A stretch of 64,000 nt of DNA from an uncultured Oxalobacter sp. GTDB lineage: Bacteria; Pseudomonadota; Gammaproteobacteria; Burkholderiales; Burkholderiaceae_D. The position numbers and the translations under genes were made by a program. The notes beneath the pieces were generated by a model. It did not search any database, was not told where the DNA came from, and saw only the letters and a program-made list of their open reading frames with translations. Shown piece after piece: positions 17,838 to 26,141 of the stretch (within the stretch, counting starts at the first letter, position 1; every line of letters starts with the position of its first letter). The stretch is from assembly GCA_934277985.1 (NCBI GenBank), contig CAKQWF010000002.1:1-64000 (forward strand), written 5' to 3'.

Positions 17838-20249
17838 TCATTTTTTTTCGGATGATGCGCTTTTTCCGTTTTCGATCAGACCGCAGCGGATAGCGTCATC
17901 GACGGTTTCCAGAAATATGAATTGCAACTGGTTGCGCGCATCTTCTGGAATATCGTCGAGATCACGTTTGTTTTTGGCCGGAAGCATGACGGTACGGATA
18001 CCGGCACGCAATGCAGCCAATACTTTTTCGCGGATGCCACCGACTGGCAATACCAGACCGCGCAAGCTGATTTCTCCTGTCATGGCATGATCGCTGGCAA
18101 TCGGTTTGCCCATCATGACGGAAGCCAGCGCCAGAAACATGGCGACGCCGGCACTGGGGCCGTCTTTCGGAATGGCACCCGCTGGAACGTGGACATGGAT
18201 TTCACTGTTTTCAAACTGTTCCGCGGGAATGCCGAGGCTTTCGGCATGTGCCTTGACAAGCGTCAGGGCAGCTTGCGCGCTCTCTTTCATGACATCGCCG
18301 AGCTGGCCGGTCAGTGTCAGTCTGTTGCGTCCGGGAACGCGGCTGGCTTCGATGAAGAGGATATCGCCGCCAACCGGTGTCCATGCCAGTCCGGTCGCGA
18401 TACCCGGCATGCTGACCCGCATGGCGGTTTCACTGTCATAAACAGGCGCGCCGAGAATATCAGCGATATCGCCGGAATCGATAGAGACTTTTTCCGTATC
18501 ACCTTCCGCGATTTTCATGGCCGCATGGCGAAATACGCTGCCGATTTGTCGTTCCAGCTCGCGTACGCCGGCTTCACGCGTGTAATGGCCGATAATATCG
18601 CGGATGGCTTGTTCAGTGATCTGGCAGTTTTCCTGTGTCAGACCGTTTTCGGAAAGTTCACGCCGGATCAGGTAACGCAAGGCGATCTGGGTTTTTTCCT
18701 GTTCCGTATAACCCGGGATCTGGATCATTTCCAGTCTGTCGCGTAAAGGTCCCGGGATGGTATCTGGCATATTGGCGGTACAGATGAACATGACCTTCGA
18801 CAGATCGAAAGGCACGCCCAGGTAGTTGTCACGGAATGTATTGTTTTGTGCCGGATCCAGCACTTCAAGCAAGGCCGCAGAAGGATCGCCCTGGACACCG
18901 CTGCCCAGCTTGTCTACTTCATCCAGAAGGACAACGCAGTTGTTGGTTCCCGCACGGCGGACCGCCTGCATGATATTGCCGGGAAGCGCACCGATATAGG
19001 TACGCCGGTGGCCACGGATTTCCGCTTCGTCATGTACGCCCCCCATGCTGACCCGCACGAAACGGCGTCCTGTCGCTCGGGCAATACTTTGTCCGAGCGA
19101 AGTCTTGCCGACGCCCGGAGGGCCGATGAAACACAAAATCGGGCTTTTGCCTTCCGGATTGAGCTTGTGGACGGCCAGAAATTCCAGGATACGTTTCTTG
19201 ATTTTTTCAAGACCGTAGTGATCCTCGTCGAGAATACGGCGCGCTTCGCGGATATCGGTCCTGTCTTCGGAAGATACAGACCATGGCAATTCCGACAGAT
19301 ATTCCAGATAGTTTTGCAGCATGGAATATTCGCTGGCCGAATCAGGCATGTTTTTCAGACGGTTCAGTTCCTTGAGCGCATGGGTATGTACCTCTTCCGG
19401 CATACCGGCTTTTTCGATTTTTTCTGCCAGCGCTTCGGTTTCGGATGAAGAATCATCTATTTCACCAAGCTGTGTCTGGATGGTTCTGAGTTGTTCGCGC
19501 AACAGTGCTTCACGCTGGCGATCATCAAGCCGGTTACGTGTTTTTTCGTCAATATCACGGCTGACGCGAAGTACCTCGAGCCGGTAGGACAGTCGGGATA
19601 GCAGTTTGTCGATCCGTTCTTTCAGATCAACAGTTTCCAGAATGTCCTGTTTTTCCGCAGTCGTCAGATCCATCAGTCCAGTCATCAGATCGGCCAGCAG
19701 TGCAGCCGAGGTGACATTGCTGATGGAATCCGACAATTCCTGCGGAATTTGCGGCAGCATTTGCAAAATATCGAGAGCGCGTTGTTTGAGTTGAACCATT
19801 CGCCCTTCGATTTCCACATTGTCTTCCGGTTCTTCCGGCAGTTTCTCGATACGCGCGACAAGAAACGGGTACCCCGGCAGCAATTCAAGCAACCGGAAGC
19901 GGCTTTCGCCCTGACAGACGATATGGTGTGCCTCAGAAGAGGCCGCCACATAACGCAGGATACCTGCGGTTGTGCCGACGGGGTACAAATCTGCCTGTGC
20001 TGGATCGGCGGTTTCCGGGTTGCGCTGCAAGACGATACCGATCTGGCGATCCGCCTTCATGGCGGCCTGTGCCGCCAGCAGCGATTTTTCGCGTGCGATG
20101 GTGACCGGGATGACCATACCCGGAAACAGCACCATGTTCCTGACAGGAATGATGATAATGGCATCATCAGGGACGGGAGGTATTGTGCTTGTCGTACCGG
20201 AATGATCTTCAGGTAACGGAGATAGAGTGTCGATTTCTGGCATAGTCAT
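17838..20249 (-). CDS. lon: ATP-dependent protease Lon
   Basis: An 803-residue LonA protease that degrades misfolded and short-lived regulatory proteins in the cytosol. The N-terminal substrate domain begins [20 protein letters not shown]. The AAA+ domain has Walker A GPPGVGKT (376-383). The C-terminal protease domain has the catalytic Ser in PKDGPSAG (about 699) and Lys in [14 protein letters not shown] (about 742). The upstream hsp20 ends 10 bp before the lon start on the same strand, so the pair forms a heat-shock type operon. Whether the genome holds a second lon cannot be seen here. Confidence 0.96.
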   Translation of the reverse strand: MTMPEIDTLSPLPEDHSGTTSTIPPVPDDAIIIIPVRNMVLFPGMVIPVTIAREKSLLAAQAAMKADRQIGIVLQRNPETADPAQADLYPVGTTAGILRYVAASSEAHHIVCQGESRFRLLELLPGYPFLVARIEKLPEEPEDNVEIEGRMVQLKQRALDILQMLPQIPQELSDSISNVTSAALLADLMTGLMDLTTAEKQDILETVDLKERIDKLLSRLSYRLEVLRVSRDIDEKTRNRLDDRQREALLREQLRTIQTQLGEIDDSSSETEALAEKIEKAGMPEEVHTHALKELNRLKNMPDSASEYSMLQNYLEYLSELPWSVSSEDRTDIREARRILDEDHYGLEKIKKRILEFLAVHKLNPEGKSPILCFIGPPGVGKTSLGQSIARATGRRFVRVSMGGVHDEAEIRGHRRTYIGALPGNIMQAVRRAGTNNCVVLLDEVDKLGSGVQGDPSAALLEVLDPAQNNTFRDNYLGVPFDLSKVMFICTANMPDTIPGPLRDRLEMIQIPGYTEQEKTQIALRYLIRRELSENGLTQENCQITEQAIRDIIGHYTREAGVRELERQIGSVFRHAAMKIAEGDTEKVSIDSGDIADILGAPVYDSETAMRVSMPGIATGLAWTPVGGDILFIEASRVPGRNRLTLTGQLGDVMKESAQAALTLVKAHAESLGIPAEQFENSEIHVHVPAGAIPKDGPSAGVAMFLALASVMMGKPIASDHAMTGEISLRGLVLPVGGIREKVLAALRAGIRTVMLPAKNKRDLDDIPEDARNQLQFIFLETVDDAIRCGLIENGKSASSEKK

Positions 20250-20259
20250 GATATAGGGA

Positions 20260-20667
20260 TTATCCGAGTTTGTTCAATGTCAGGCGCAGGCAGCCGTTTT
20301 TGACGACGTTTTCCAGCAATTGGAAATGTCCATCCGGCAGGTCGATCCTTTTTTCGAAACGGCCGTAAGGGATCTCAAGCCGCCGGATGATGGTGTTTGC
20401 AGGCAGGCATGCCTGTCGTGCTCCTATGACATGGATACGGTTGTTTTCGATGGAAACCGTAATGTCCGATGCATCCACGCCCGGAAGGGCAATGAGAATT
20501 TGCAGGTAACGGCCGGTTTCAAGTATGTCGGCTGGCGGTTCCCAGACCGGTCCTTGCGCAGCCGGTTTTCCCAGCTGGAAAAAGCGTCGGTGGAGCTGGT
20601 CGGCCTGTTCCAGCATTTTCAGTGCCTGAAGCCACATGGCGCCGGCCGGATCGCGAAACTTCGTCAT
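20260..20667 (-). CDS. Short Hsp20-like protein upstream of lon
   Basis: A 135-residue protein with a degenerate alpha-crystallin domain: GRYLQILIALPGVDASDITV, a middle strand IHVIGAR, RRLEIPYGRFEKRIDLP, and the final signature NGCLRLTL in place of the usual GxLxxxxPK. It stops almost at the end of the domain (NKLG) and lacks a C-terminal IxI motif, so it may not form large oligomers. It is 10 bp upstream of lon on the same strand, suggesting a dedicated delivery or partner role for Lon; that role is inference. Confidence 0.85.
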   Translation of the reverse strand: MTKFRDPAGAMWLQALKMLEQADQLHRRFFQLGKPAAQGPVWEPPADILETGRYLQILIALPGVDASDITVSIENNRIHVIGARQACLPANTIIRRLEIPYGRFEKRIDLPDGHFQLLENVVKNGCLRLTLNKLG

Positions 20668-21009
20668 CGTGTTTTCCGTTCAGAGAAATGATATGAAAAA
20701 GAAAGGGACGTTTTGCAGGTGCGAAATCACGATTGTCCGGATAGTTTCCGGTCATGGAAAAAGATATGCCATCCGGCAAAGGTTTTAATCATGAATAAAA
20801 AACGCCATAATGCATTGTATGGCATCATATTTTGCAAGTCGTCCTGTTTTCAGGATATATGGTTCCATTTTATGATTTATCAAGGGCCGTGTGTTGTGCC
20901 AGACCGGATAAACCGTGCAGGCCTGATCGAATGGCTGCTTGCTGGTTTCAACGCAGGAAGTTTGATACTAGAATACGCATCTTGATTGTTTGGCGTTCCG
21001 GAGTCGCGA
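20668..21009. other. Intergenic region between the hsp20-lon operon and psd
   Basis: A 342-bp divergent region with no gene recognised. It must contain the promoters of the lon operon (leftward) and of psd (rightward). An imperfect dyad around 20804-20823 (GCCATA...TATGGC) is visible. No clean sigma-32 or sigma-70 consensus could be picked out for the lon operon. Confidence 0.4.
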
Positions 21010-21663
21010 TTGAAAAATTATCCTCATCCCGTTATTGCACGTGAAGGCTGGTTTTACATTTTTCTTTCCTTTGCCGTTACGGTAGCCGTTACCTGGCTGT
21101 GGGGTGTCTGGTCGTTGCCGTTGTGGCTGATCAGCCTGTTTGTCCTTCAGTTTTTCCGTGATCCGGCACGGACGGTCCCCGATATCCGCAATGCCGTCGT
21201 GTCTCCCGCAGACGGACGCATTGTCGTGATCGAGAAAACACAGGATATCTATGGACAGCGCGAAGCCTTGAAAATCAGCGTTTTCATGAATGTGTTCAAT
21301 GTCCATTCCAACCGTTTTCCGGTCGACGGAAAAGTGCAAAGCGTCCATTATTTCCCGGGCAAGTTCGTCAATGCCGATCTGGACAAGGCATCATTGGAAA
21401 ACGAACGCAATGCCGTCATTATCAGGGCGGAAAACGGTCAGATGGTGACCTGTGTCCAGGTGGCAGGCCTTATTGCACGACGGATTCTTTGTTATGTGAA
21501 GGGTGGTGAACAGTTGCAAAAAGGGCAGCGTTTCGGTTTCATCCGTTTCGGTTCACGGGTGGATGTCTATTTGCCGCTGTCGGCCAGACCTTTGGTGACA
21601 GTGGGTGACAAGGTGTATGCGACGGAAACCGTATTGGCGGAATTGCCGCAATCGGCAGACTGA
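21010..21663 (+). CDS. psd: Phosphatidylserine decarboxylase proenzyme (short, PSD-A type)
   Basis: Converts phosphatidylserine to phosphatidylethanolamine at the inner membrane. It is a 217-residue short-type enzyme: an N-terminal membrane region after [11 protein letters not shown], the block [26 protein letters not shown], and the self-cleavage site FGSR near the end (Gly181-Ser182), where the serine becomes the pyruvoyl group. The start is a TTG at 21010: GGAG lies 6 bp upstream and the peptide then begins MKNYPHP as in relatives. A TTG 24 bp further upstream is less likely. It is followed by pssA, which makes its substrate. Confidence 0.94.
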   Translation: MKNYPHPVIAREGWFYIFLSFAVTVAVTWLWGVWSLPLWLISLFVLQFFRDPARTVPDIRNAVVSPADGRIVVIEKTQDIYGQREALKISVFMNVFNVHSNRFPVDGKVQSVHYFPGKFVNADLDKASLENERNAVIIRAENGQMVTCVQVAGLIARRILCYVKGGEQLQKGQRFGFIRFGSRVDVYLPLSARPLVTVGDKVYATETVLAELPQSAD

Positions 21664-21723
21664 ACCGATGCACGATGTTTTGAAAAAGCGATACACTGTT
21701 TCCATTCTTGTCGGAGAAGGTGC

Positions 21724-22533
21724 ATGACACAGCAGGAACAACCCGTAAACGATATCAATTCAACCCGCGCGAAATTGCGTCGTCGCGGGATTTATCTGTT
21801 GCCGAACGCCATTACGATTTCTTCGTTGTTCTGCGGTTTTTACGCCATTGTCATGTCGCTGAATCTGGAGTTCAAGCAGGCGACGGTCGCCATTTTCATA
21901 TCCATGGTGCTTGACAGCATGGATGGCAGGGTCGCGCGACTGACCAGAACGCAAAGCGAATTCGGTGCGCAGCTCGACAGTCTGGCAGACATGGTGGCAT
22001 TCGGTGCAGCACCTGCACTCGTGGTCTATGAATGGTCGCTGAAGGGAATGGGGCGTATCGGCTGGGTATCGGCTTTCGTTTTTTGCGCCTGTGCGGCATT
22101 GAGGCTGGCGCGTTTCAATACCAATATCGCCATTGTGGACAAGCGTTATTTCCAGGGCTTGCCCAGCCCGGCTGCGGCTGCACTGGTAGCAGGTTTTATC
22201 TGGCTGATGGATGATGTCGGTTTTTCAGGCAGCGATTTTTACTGGACATCATGGATTCTGACGCTGTATGCCGGCCTCACAATGGTCTCGAATGTTCCGT
22301 TTTACAGCTTCAAGGTGATGGATATCCGTAAATCGGTACCGTTCATCGCCGTCATTCTGGTGGTGCTGATATTTGTCACGATATCGTTCGATCCGCCCAA
22401 AGTGCTGTTCGGCTTGTTCGTGATTTATGGCGTTTCGGGTTATGTCGTGTATATGTGGCGGAAAATAAAAGGAAAACCTGTCAGCATCGTCCAGACGAAA
22501 GAAGATCATCATGAGCAGGAAAACAGGGAATGA
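21724..22533 (+). CDS. pssA: CDP-diacylglycerol-serine O-phosphatidyltransferase
   Basis: A 269-residue integral membrane enzyme that makes phosphatidylserine from CDP-diacylglycerol and serine, the substrate of the Psd encoded 60 bp upstream. It shows the CDP-alcohol phosphotransferase motif as DSMDGRVARLTRTQSEFGAQ followed by LDSLADMV, and several hydrophobic segments. The SD GGAGAAGG is well placed. This is the type II, membrane-embedded PssA (Bacillus-like), as is common in betaproteobacteria. Confidence 0.95.
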   Translation: MTQQEQPVNDINSTRAKLRRRGIYLLPNAITISSLFCGFYAIVMSLNLEFKQATVAIFISMVLDSMDGRVARLTRTQSEFGAQLDSLADMVAFGAAPALVVYEWSLKGMGRIGWVSAFVFCACAALRLARFNTNIAIVDKRYFQGLPSPAAAALVAGFIWLMDDVGFSGSDFYWTSWILTLYAGLTMVSNVPFYSFKVMDIRKSVPFIAVILVVLIFVTISFDPPKVLFGLFVIYGVSGYVVYMWRKIKGKPVSIVQTKEDHHEQENRE

Positions 22534-22596
22534 TGTACACTTTGCTTTTTGATGGCAGTGCTGCATATTCCCGGCATGGAACCTGCCCGAAAAATA

Positions 22597-22625
22597 TTGC
22601 ATGAATTGAAAAAGGGGCTTATAGT
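22597..22625 (+). promoter_or_regulatory. Sigma-70 promoter of the leuA leader transcript
   Basis: -35 TTGCAT (22597-22602), 17-bp spacer, -10 TATAGT (22620-22625). Initiation 6-8 bp downstream would fall at about 22631-22633, on or next to the ATG of the leader peptide. Confidence 0.7.
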
Positions 22626-22632
22626 TTTTCCC

Positions 22633-22728
22633 ATGAATGTCAAAATGTTCAATTCCTTGTCCCGTTTCTGTGGCGATATGCCGTTCGGCCTGTCGCTACT
22701 GTTCGTTCTAGCGCGCCAGGCGTGCTGA
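22633..22728 (+). CDS. Candidate leucine-rich leader peptide of leuA
   Basis: A 31-codon frame ATG 22633 to TGA 22726-22728 upstream of leuA. Its second half contains MPFGLSLLFVLARQAC with four leucines in seven residues, two of them CTA, the rare leucine codon also used in the enteric leuL leader. The predicted transcription start is at or within 2 bp of the ATG, so translation would be leaderless or from the internal ATG at 22645. About 25 bp after the stop, a GTCTTTGCC/GGCAGAGAC hairpin and then ACCGGA/TCCGGT can form. A ribosome-mediated leucine sensor is inferred; there is no T-run terminator, so control may be translational or Rho-linked. Confidence 0.5.
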   Translation: MNVKMFNSLSRFCGDMPFGLSLLFVLARQAC

Positions 22729-22754
22729 TATCTTTTGTCCACATATCCGTTGTT

Positions 22755-22823
22755 TTTTGGTCTTTGCCCACGAGGCAGAGACAACCGGAGGCGTTTCCGG
22801 TCTAACTGAATGAAATCTAATCG
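22755..22823 (+). promoter_or_regulatory. Hairpins between the leader peptide and leuA
   Basis: Two stems follow the leader frame: a 9-bp stem GTCTTTGCC/GGCAGAGAC (one G-U pair), then a 6-bp stem ACCGGA/TCCGGT. They could switch with ribosome position on the leader. No run of T follows either, so they are not a simple intrinsic terminator. Confidence 0.4.
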
Positions 22824-22844
22824 AATTATCCAAAGGAGCACATC

Positions 22845-24362
22845 ATGGTCGGCACACCGGCAGACTCGGCAGAAAAAATCATCATATTTGACACCACATT
22901 GCGCGATGGCGAACAGGTTCCTGGCAGCCAGCTGAACACGCTTGAAAAAATCGAAGTTGCCAGAGCGCTGGAAGATCTGGGTGTCGACGTTATCGAAGCC
23001 GGTTTTCCGATTTCCAGCCCGGGTGATTTCAAGTCGGTTGTGGAAATTTCGAAAGTGGTTGAAAAACCGGTGATTTCCGCTTTGACCCGTGCGATCGAGA
23101 AAGATATCGATGTGGCTGCCGAAGCGCTGAAATATGCCAAGAGGGGACGTATCCATACCGGTATCGGCACATCGCCCTACCATATTTATTCCAAGTTGAA
23201 CTCGACGCCGGAACAGATTCTGGAACGTGCCGTCAAGATGGTGAAATATGCAAAAAAATATGTCGATGACGTCGAATTTTTCGCCGAAGATGCGGGACGA
23301 AGCGACAATGAATATCTGGCACGGGTTGTGGAAGCCGTCATTGCAGCCGGCGCCACAGTCATCAACATTCCGGATACGACCGGTTACTGCACGCCTTACG
23401 AATACGGTGCCAAGATCAAGTATCTGAAAGACCATGTCGCCAATGTCGATCGTGCGACCCTGTCTGCACACTGCCACAACGACCTGGGTATGGCGACGGC
23501 CAATGCGCTGGCCGGTATCATGAACGGTATCCGTCAGGTTGAATGTACGATCAACGGTATCGGTGAACGCGCCGGCAATACCTCGCTGGAAGAAATCGTC
23601 ATGATTCTGAAATGCCGCAAGGATATTCCGGCCTATACCGACATCGACACGACCAAGATCATCCGGACATCGCGTCTGGTTTCCAATCTCATGCGCATGC
23701 CGGTCCAGCCGAACAAGGCGATTGTCGGTCGTAACGCATTCGCGCACTCCTCGGGTATTCATCAGGATGGCGTGCTGAAAAACCGTGAAAACTACGAAAT
23801 CATCGATCCGGCCGATATCGGCGTGAGCGATTCTTCGATTGTGCTGACCGCACGCAGTGGCCGTGCCGCACTGGATCATCATCTGCGTCGTCTGGGATAT
23901 GCGCTCTCGCATGCCGAACTGGATGTGGCATACAGCAAATTCCTGGTGCTGGCCGATGCGCAGAAGTCCGTTTCCGATGAAGACCTTCGCCATCTGGCAG
24001 GCACCGGAACCGTCGAAGATGCACGGCGTATCAAACTGGACTACCTGCAAGTCGTTTGCGGCAAGGATGCCATCCCGATGGCGACGGTTCGCCTGATCAT
24101 CGACGGTGAACCCTGTATCGCCACTGCAGCAGGCAACGGTCCGATCGATGCCTCGATCAATGCAGTCCGTCAGTTGATTACCCAGAAAGTCACACTGGAA
24201 GAATTCCTGATTCAGGCATTTACCCGTGGTACGGACGATGTTGGCAAGGTCCATATCCAGGTGGAAAACAAGGGCAAGGTTTATTACGGCTTTTCGGCCA
24301 ATACCGATATCATTACGGCATCGGTCAACGCCTATATCGATGCGGTATCCAAGATCATCTAA
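22845..24362 (+). CDS. leuA: 2-isopropylmalate synthase
   Basis: Condenses acetyl-CoA with 2-ketoisovalerate in the first step of leucine synthesis. At 505 residues it is the standard bacterial LeuA. The catalytic TIM barrel begins [18 protein letters not shown] and has the metal-binding [16 protein letters not shown] and the [14 protein letters not shown] signature; the C-terminal third is the leucine-sensing regulatory domain (for example [19 protein letters not shown]). The SD AAAGGAG is strong. It is preceded by a candidate leader peptide and followed by a strong terminator, so it is probably monocistronic. Confidence 0.97.
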   Translation: MVGTPADSAEKIIIFDTTLRDGEQVPGSQLNTLEKIEVARALEDLGVDVIEAGFPISSPGDFKSVVEISKVVEKPVISALTRAIEKDIDVAAEALKYAKRGRIHTGIGTSPYHIYSKLNSTPEQILERAVKMVKYAKKYVDDVEFFAEDAGRSDNEYLARVVEAVIAAGATVINIPDTTGYCTPYEYGAKIKYLKDHVANVDRATLSAHCHNDLGMATANALAGIMNGIRQVECTINGIGERAGNTSLEEIVMILKCRKDIPAYTDIDTTKIIRTSRLVSNLMRMPVQPNKAIVGRNAFAHSSGIHQDGVLKNRENYEIIDPADIGVSDSSIVLTARSGRAALDHHLRRLGYALSHAELDVAYSKFLVLADAQKSVSDEDLRHLAGTGTVEDARRIKLDYLQVVCGKDAIPMATVRLIIDGEPCIATAAGNGPIDASINAVRQLITQKVTLEEFLIQAFTRGTDDVGKVHIQVENKGKVYYGFSANTDIITASVNAYIDAVSKII

Positions 24363-24387
24363 AATCCGGATACTCAGGATATCCGAT

Positions 24388-24421
24388 AAAAAAAGGATGC
24401 GTTTTACGCATCTTTTTTTTT
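24388..24421. terminator. Bidirectional terminator after leuA
   Basis: A GATGCG/CGCATC stem with loop TTTTA, flanked by an A run on the left and nine T on the right. It serves leuA and the convergent lipoprotein gene. Confidence 0.88.
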
Positions 24422-24431
24422 ACCGGTTTCT

Positions 24432-25010
24432 TCAGAATCCGATACCGATTCCGGCGCCGCCTCCGACGCCCCGCGTTCCGCCACCGATTCCGATACCGAA
24501 ACCGCCGATGCCGCCGAAAAAGCCATTGTCACGCAGATACATTGGATCCTGGCCGTTTTCAATACCACGCACGATACCGCTGGAATCGAAATAAATGTGC
24601 ATCATGGAATTCCAGATGCCTTCTTCCCTGTAGCGATATGACCAGACTTCCTGTTTCTTCAGCGGAAGATAATCGGTTTCCGTCGGGTGGCCGACCGTAC
24701 GCAACACATCGTTTTTGTTGAACTGGTTGACCTGGATGGTTCCGAATTTTTCACGTGTCCGGACGTTTTCATAGGAAATCAGTTTGCCATCCGGTCCGAC
24801 TCGTGCCATGTAGGCGTATTGTGACCATTCACCGACAGGCCACTCCAGCAGCCGTGTATTGCCATCCGGATATTCGATGGCGGGGGGGCCGTTGTAGGCG
24901 ATGACCTGTTCGACCGGCATACCGGGTGTGAATTGCGGCCCCATGAGAGAGGCACAGCCTCCCAGCGTCAGCAGTCCGGCCAGCGCCAGCGCGGAAAATG
25001 AACGTTTCAT
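24432..25010 (-). CDS. Lipoprotein with two BamE-like half repeats and a glycine-rich tail
   Basis: A 192-residue lipoprotein (lipobox LGGC, Cys about 19). Two units follow, each a helix with a VxxxxGxP turn and a W-containing strand: EQVIAYNGPPAIEYPDG with LLEWPVGEWSQYAY, then DVLRTVGHPTETDYLPL with EVWSYRY and YFDSSGIVRGIENG. This recalls the SmpA/OmlA/BamE fold, but the assignment is by pattern only. The last 30 residues are almost pure Gly/Ile/Phe (GFFGGIGGFGIGIGG...). It is a close paralogue of the gene just upstream, which lacks the tail. An outer-membrane location is expected; function unknown. Confidence 0.85.
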   Translation of the reverse strand: MKRSFSALALAGLLTLGGCASLMGPQFTPGMPVEQVIAYNGPPAIEYPDGNTRLLEWPVGEWSQYAYMARVGPDGKLISYENVRTREKFGTIQVNQFNKNDVLRTVGHPTETDYLPLKKQEVWSYRYREEGIWNSMMHIYFDSSGIVRGIENGQDPMYLRDNGFFGGIGGFGIGIGGGTRGVGGGAGIGIGF

Positions 25011-25043
25011 GACAGCTTCCTTTTTATTGTCCTGTCAGGGCAG

Positions 25044-25526
25044 TCAGTTAGCACGAAGATACATGGGATCCATGCCGTTTTCCATTCTCCTGACGATGCC
25101 TTGTGAATCGAAGTAAATGTACATCATGGAATTCCAGATGCCTTCTTCCTTGTAGCGGTAGGCCCATACTTCACGGTCGATCAACGGCAGATAATCGGTT
25201 TCCGTCGGGTGGCCGACCGTTTGCAGTACATCGAGTTTAGTGAAACGGTCAATCGGAATGGAACCGAATTTTTCGCGCGTCAGTACCTGTTCGTAGGATA
25301 CCAGCTTGCCATCCGGTCCTATTTTTGCCATATAGGCGTATTGTGACCATGCGCCCACAGACCATTCCAGAAGTCTTGAGTCACCGATCTGATAGACGGC
25401 ATCCGGTTGACCTTTCAGCGCGATCACTTCCTGCTCGGATATGCCGGGTTGCGGTGTGGTGAAAATGGATGCACAGCCAGAAAGCAGCATGGACAGGGAG
25501 AATACCAGCAATATCAGTCGTTTCAT
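25044..25526 (-). CDS. Lipoprotein paralogue without glycine tail
   Basis: A 160-residue lipoprotein starting MKRLILLVFSLSMLLSGC. The same two-unit structure as its downstream neighbour, with almost identical blocks (WSQYAYMAKIGPDGKLVSYE, VGHPTETDYLPL, EEGIWNSMMYIYFDS, DPMYLR). It ends where the paralogue's glycine-rich tail begins. ATG 25526 is preferred because AGGA lies just upstream; the frame is open for three more codons. The pair arose by tandem duplication and is probably one transcript, divergent from rpsO. Confidence 0.85.
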   Translation of the reverse strand: MKRLILLVFSLSMLLSGCASIFTTPQPGISEQEVIALKGQPDAVYQIGDSRLLEWSVGAWSQYAYMAKIGPDGKLVSYEQVLTREKFGSIPIDRFTKLDVLQTVGHPTETDYLPLIDREVWAYRYKEEGIWNSMMYIYFDSQGIVRRMENGMDPMYLRAN

Positions 25527-25564
25527 GATCATCATCCTGAAAAAAGAAGCGGTTACAGTACTTA

Positions 25565-25593
25565 TTGTACAGAAAACACTTTTCCGTTATACT
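25565..25593 (+). promoter_or_regulatory. Sigma-70 promoter of rpsO
   Basis: -35 TTGTAC (25565-25570), 17-bp spacer, -10 TATACT (25588-25593). Initiation is expected near 25600, about 85 nt before the rpsO start. Confidence 0.75.
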
Positions 25594-25597
25594 GCCC

Positions 25598-25624
25598 TTC
25601 CTGTCGATTCGACAGGAATTTTTT
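25598..25624 (+). terminator. Terminator-like hairpin at the very 5' end of the rpsO transcript
   Basis: TTCCTGTCG, loop ATT, CGACAGGAA: a perfect 9-bp stem followed by six T, the form of an intrinsic terminator. It starts at the predicted transcription start of rpsO, and no gene on the plus strand precedes it, so it is not the end of another unit. It may act as an early attenuator, a 5'-stabilising hairpin or an S15 target. Confidence 0.6.
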
Positions 25625-25685
25625 GTAACGTATTCACGGCAAGAGGGGTCAAGACTCCATTTGTCGCATGTGAGAGGTTAATATT

Positions 25686-25955
25686 ATGGCATTGCTCAAA
25701 GAAGACAAAGCGGCTATCGTGTCCGCAAACGCACGCAGCCAGAACGATACCGGTTCGCCGGAAGTTCAGGTTGCATTGTTGACCGCCCGTATCAATGATC
25801 TGAACGGTCACTTCAAGGTTCACACCAAGGATCATCATTCCCGTCGTGGATTGATCAAGATGGTGAACCGCCGCAAGAACCTGCTGGCGTACCTGCGCAA
25901 GAAGGATATCAACCGTTATCGTGATCTGATTGCGAAACTCGGCCTGAGAAAATAA
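25686..25955 (+). CDS. rpsO: 30S ribosomal protein S15
   Basis: An 89-residue S15, the usual length, with the conserved [20 protein letters not shown] and [21 protein letters not shown] that contact 16S rRNA and the subunit bridge. It binds the central domain of 16S rRNA early in 30S assembly and in many bacteria represses its own mRNA. It is followed 186 bp later by pnp in the classic rpsO-pnp pair, with an intergenic hairpin at 25984. Confidence 0.98.
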   Translation: MALLKEDKAAIVSANARSQNDTGSPEVQVALLTARINDLNGHFKVHTKDHHSRRGLIKMVNRRKNLLAYLRKKDINRYRDLIAKLGLRK

Positions 25956-25983
25956 TCGTTGTTGCGAGCCGGAAGTTTTTTGT

Positions 25984-26018
25984 GAAATGCCTGCGCCAGT
26001 GTCTGTCGCGGGCATTTC
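25984..26018 (+). other. rpsO-pnp intergenic hairpin (possible RNase III site)
   Basis: GAAATGCCTGCG and CGCGGGCATTTC pair over 12 bp (one G-U) around an 11-nt loop, with no T run. In E. coli the pnp leader carries an RNase III hairpin through which PNPase controls its own mRNA; this may be the counterpart. Confidence 0.5.
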
Positions 26019-26141
26019 GTTATGAGCGTCACCTGCGGTAAAGTATGAAAAAGCGGAAGATTGTCGTTATCGAAAGTTGTTTGTCGTTATGAGGCGAACG
26101 GCAGCGCCTGAAAACCTGCCGGAAAAAATGAAAGGAATTAC

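Noticed and set aside
22509..24254. 581-codon open frame antisense to leuA
   Set aside because: It is the mirror of leuA codon bias, with no SD sequence or recognisable domain, and leuA on the other strand is certain.
24432..24530. Repeat-like GC-rich tract at the end of the lipoprotein gene, considered as a non-coding repeat
   Set aside because: It reads in frame as the glycine-rich tail of the lipoprotein, with the stop codon just before the shared terminator.
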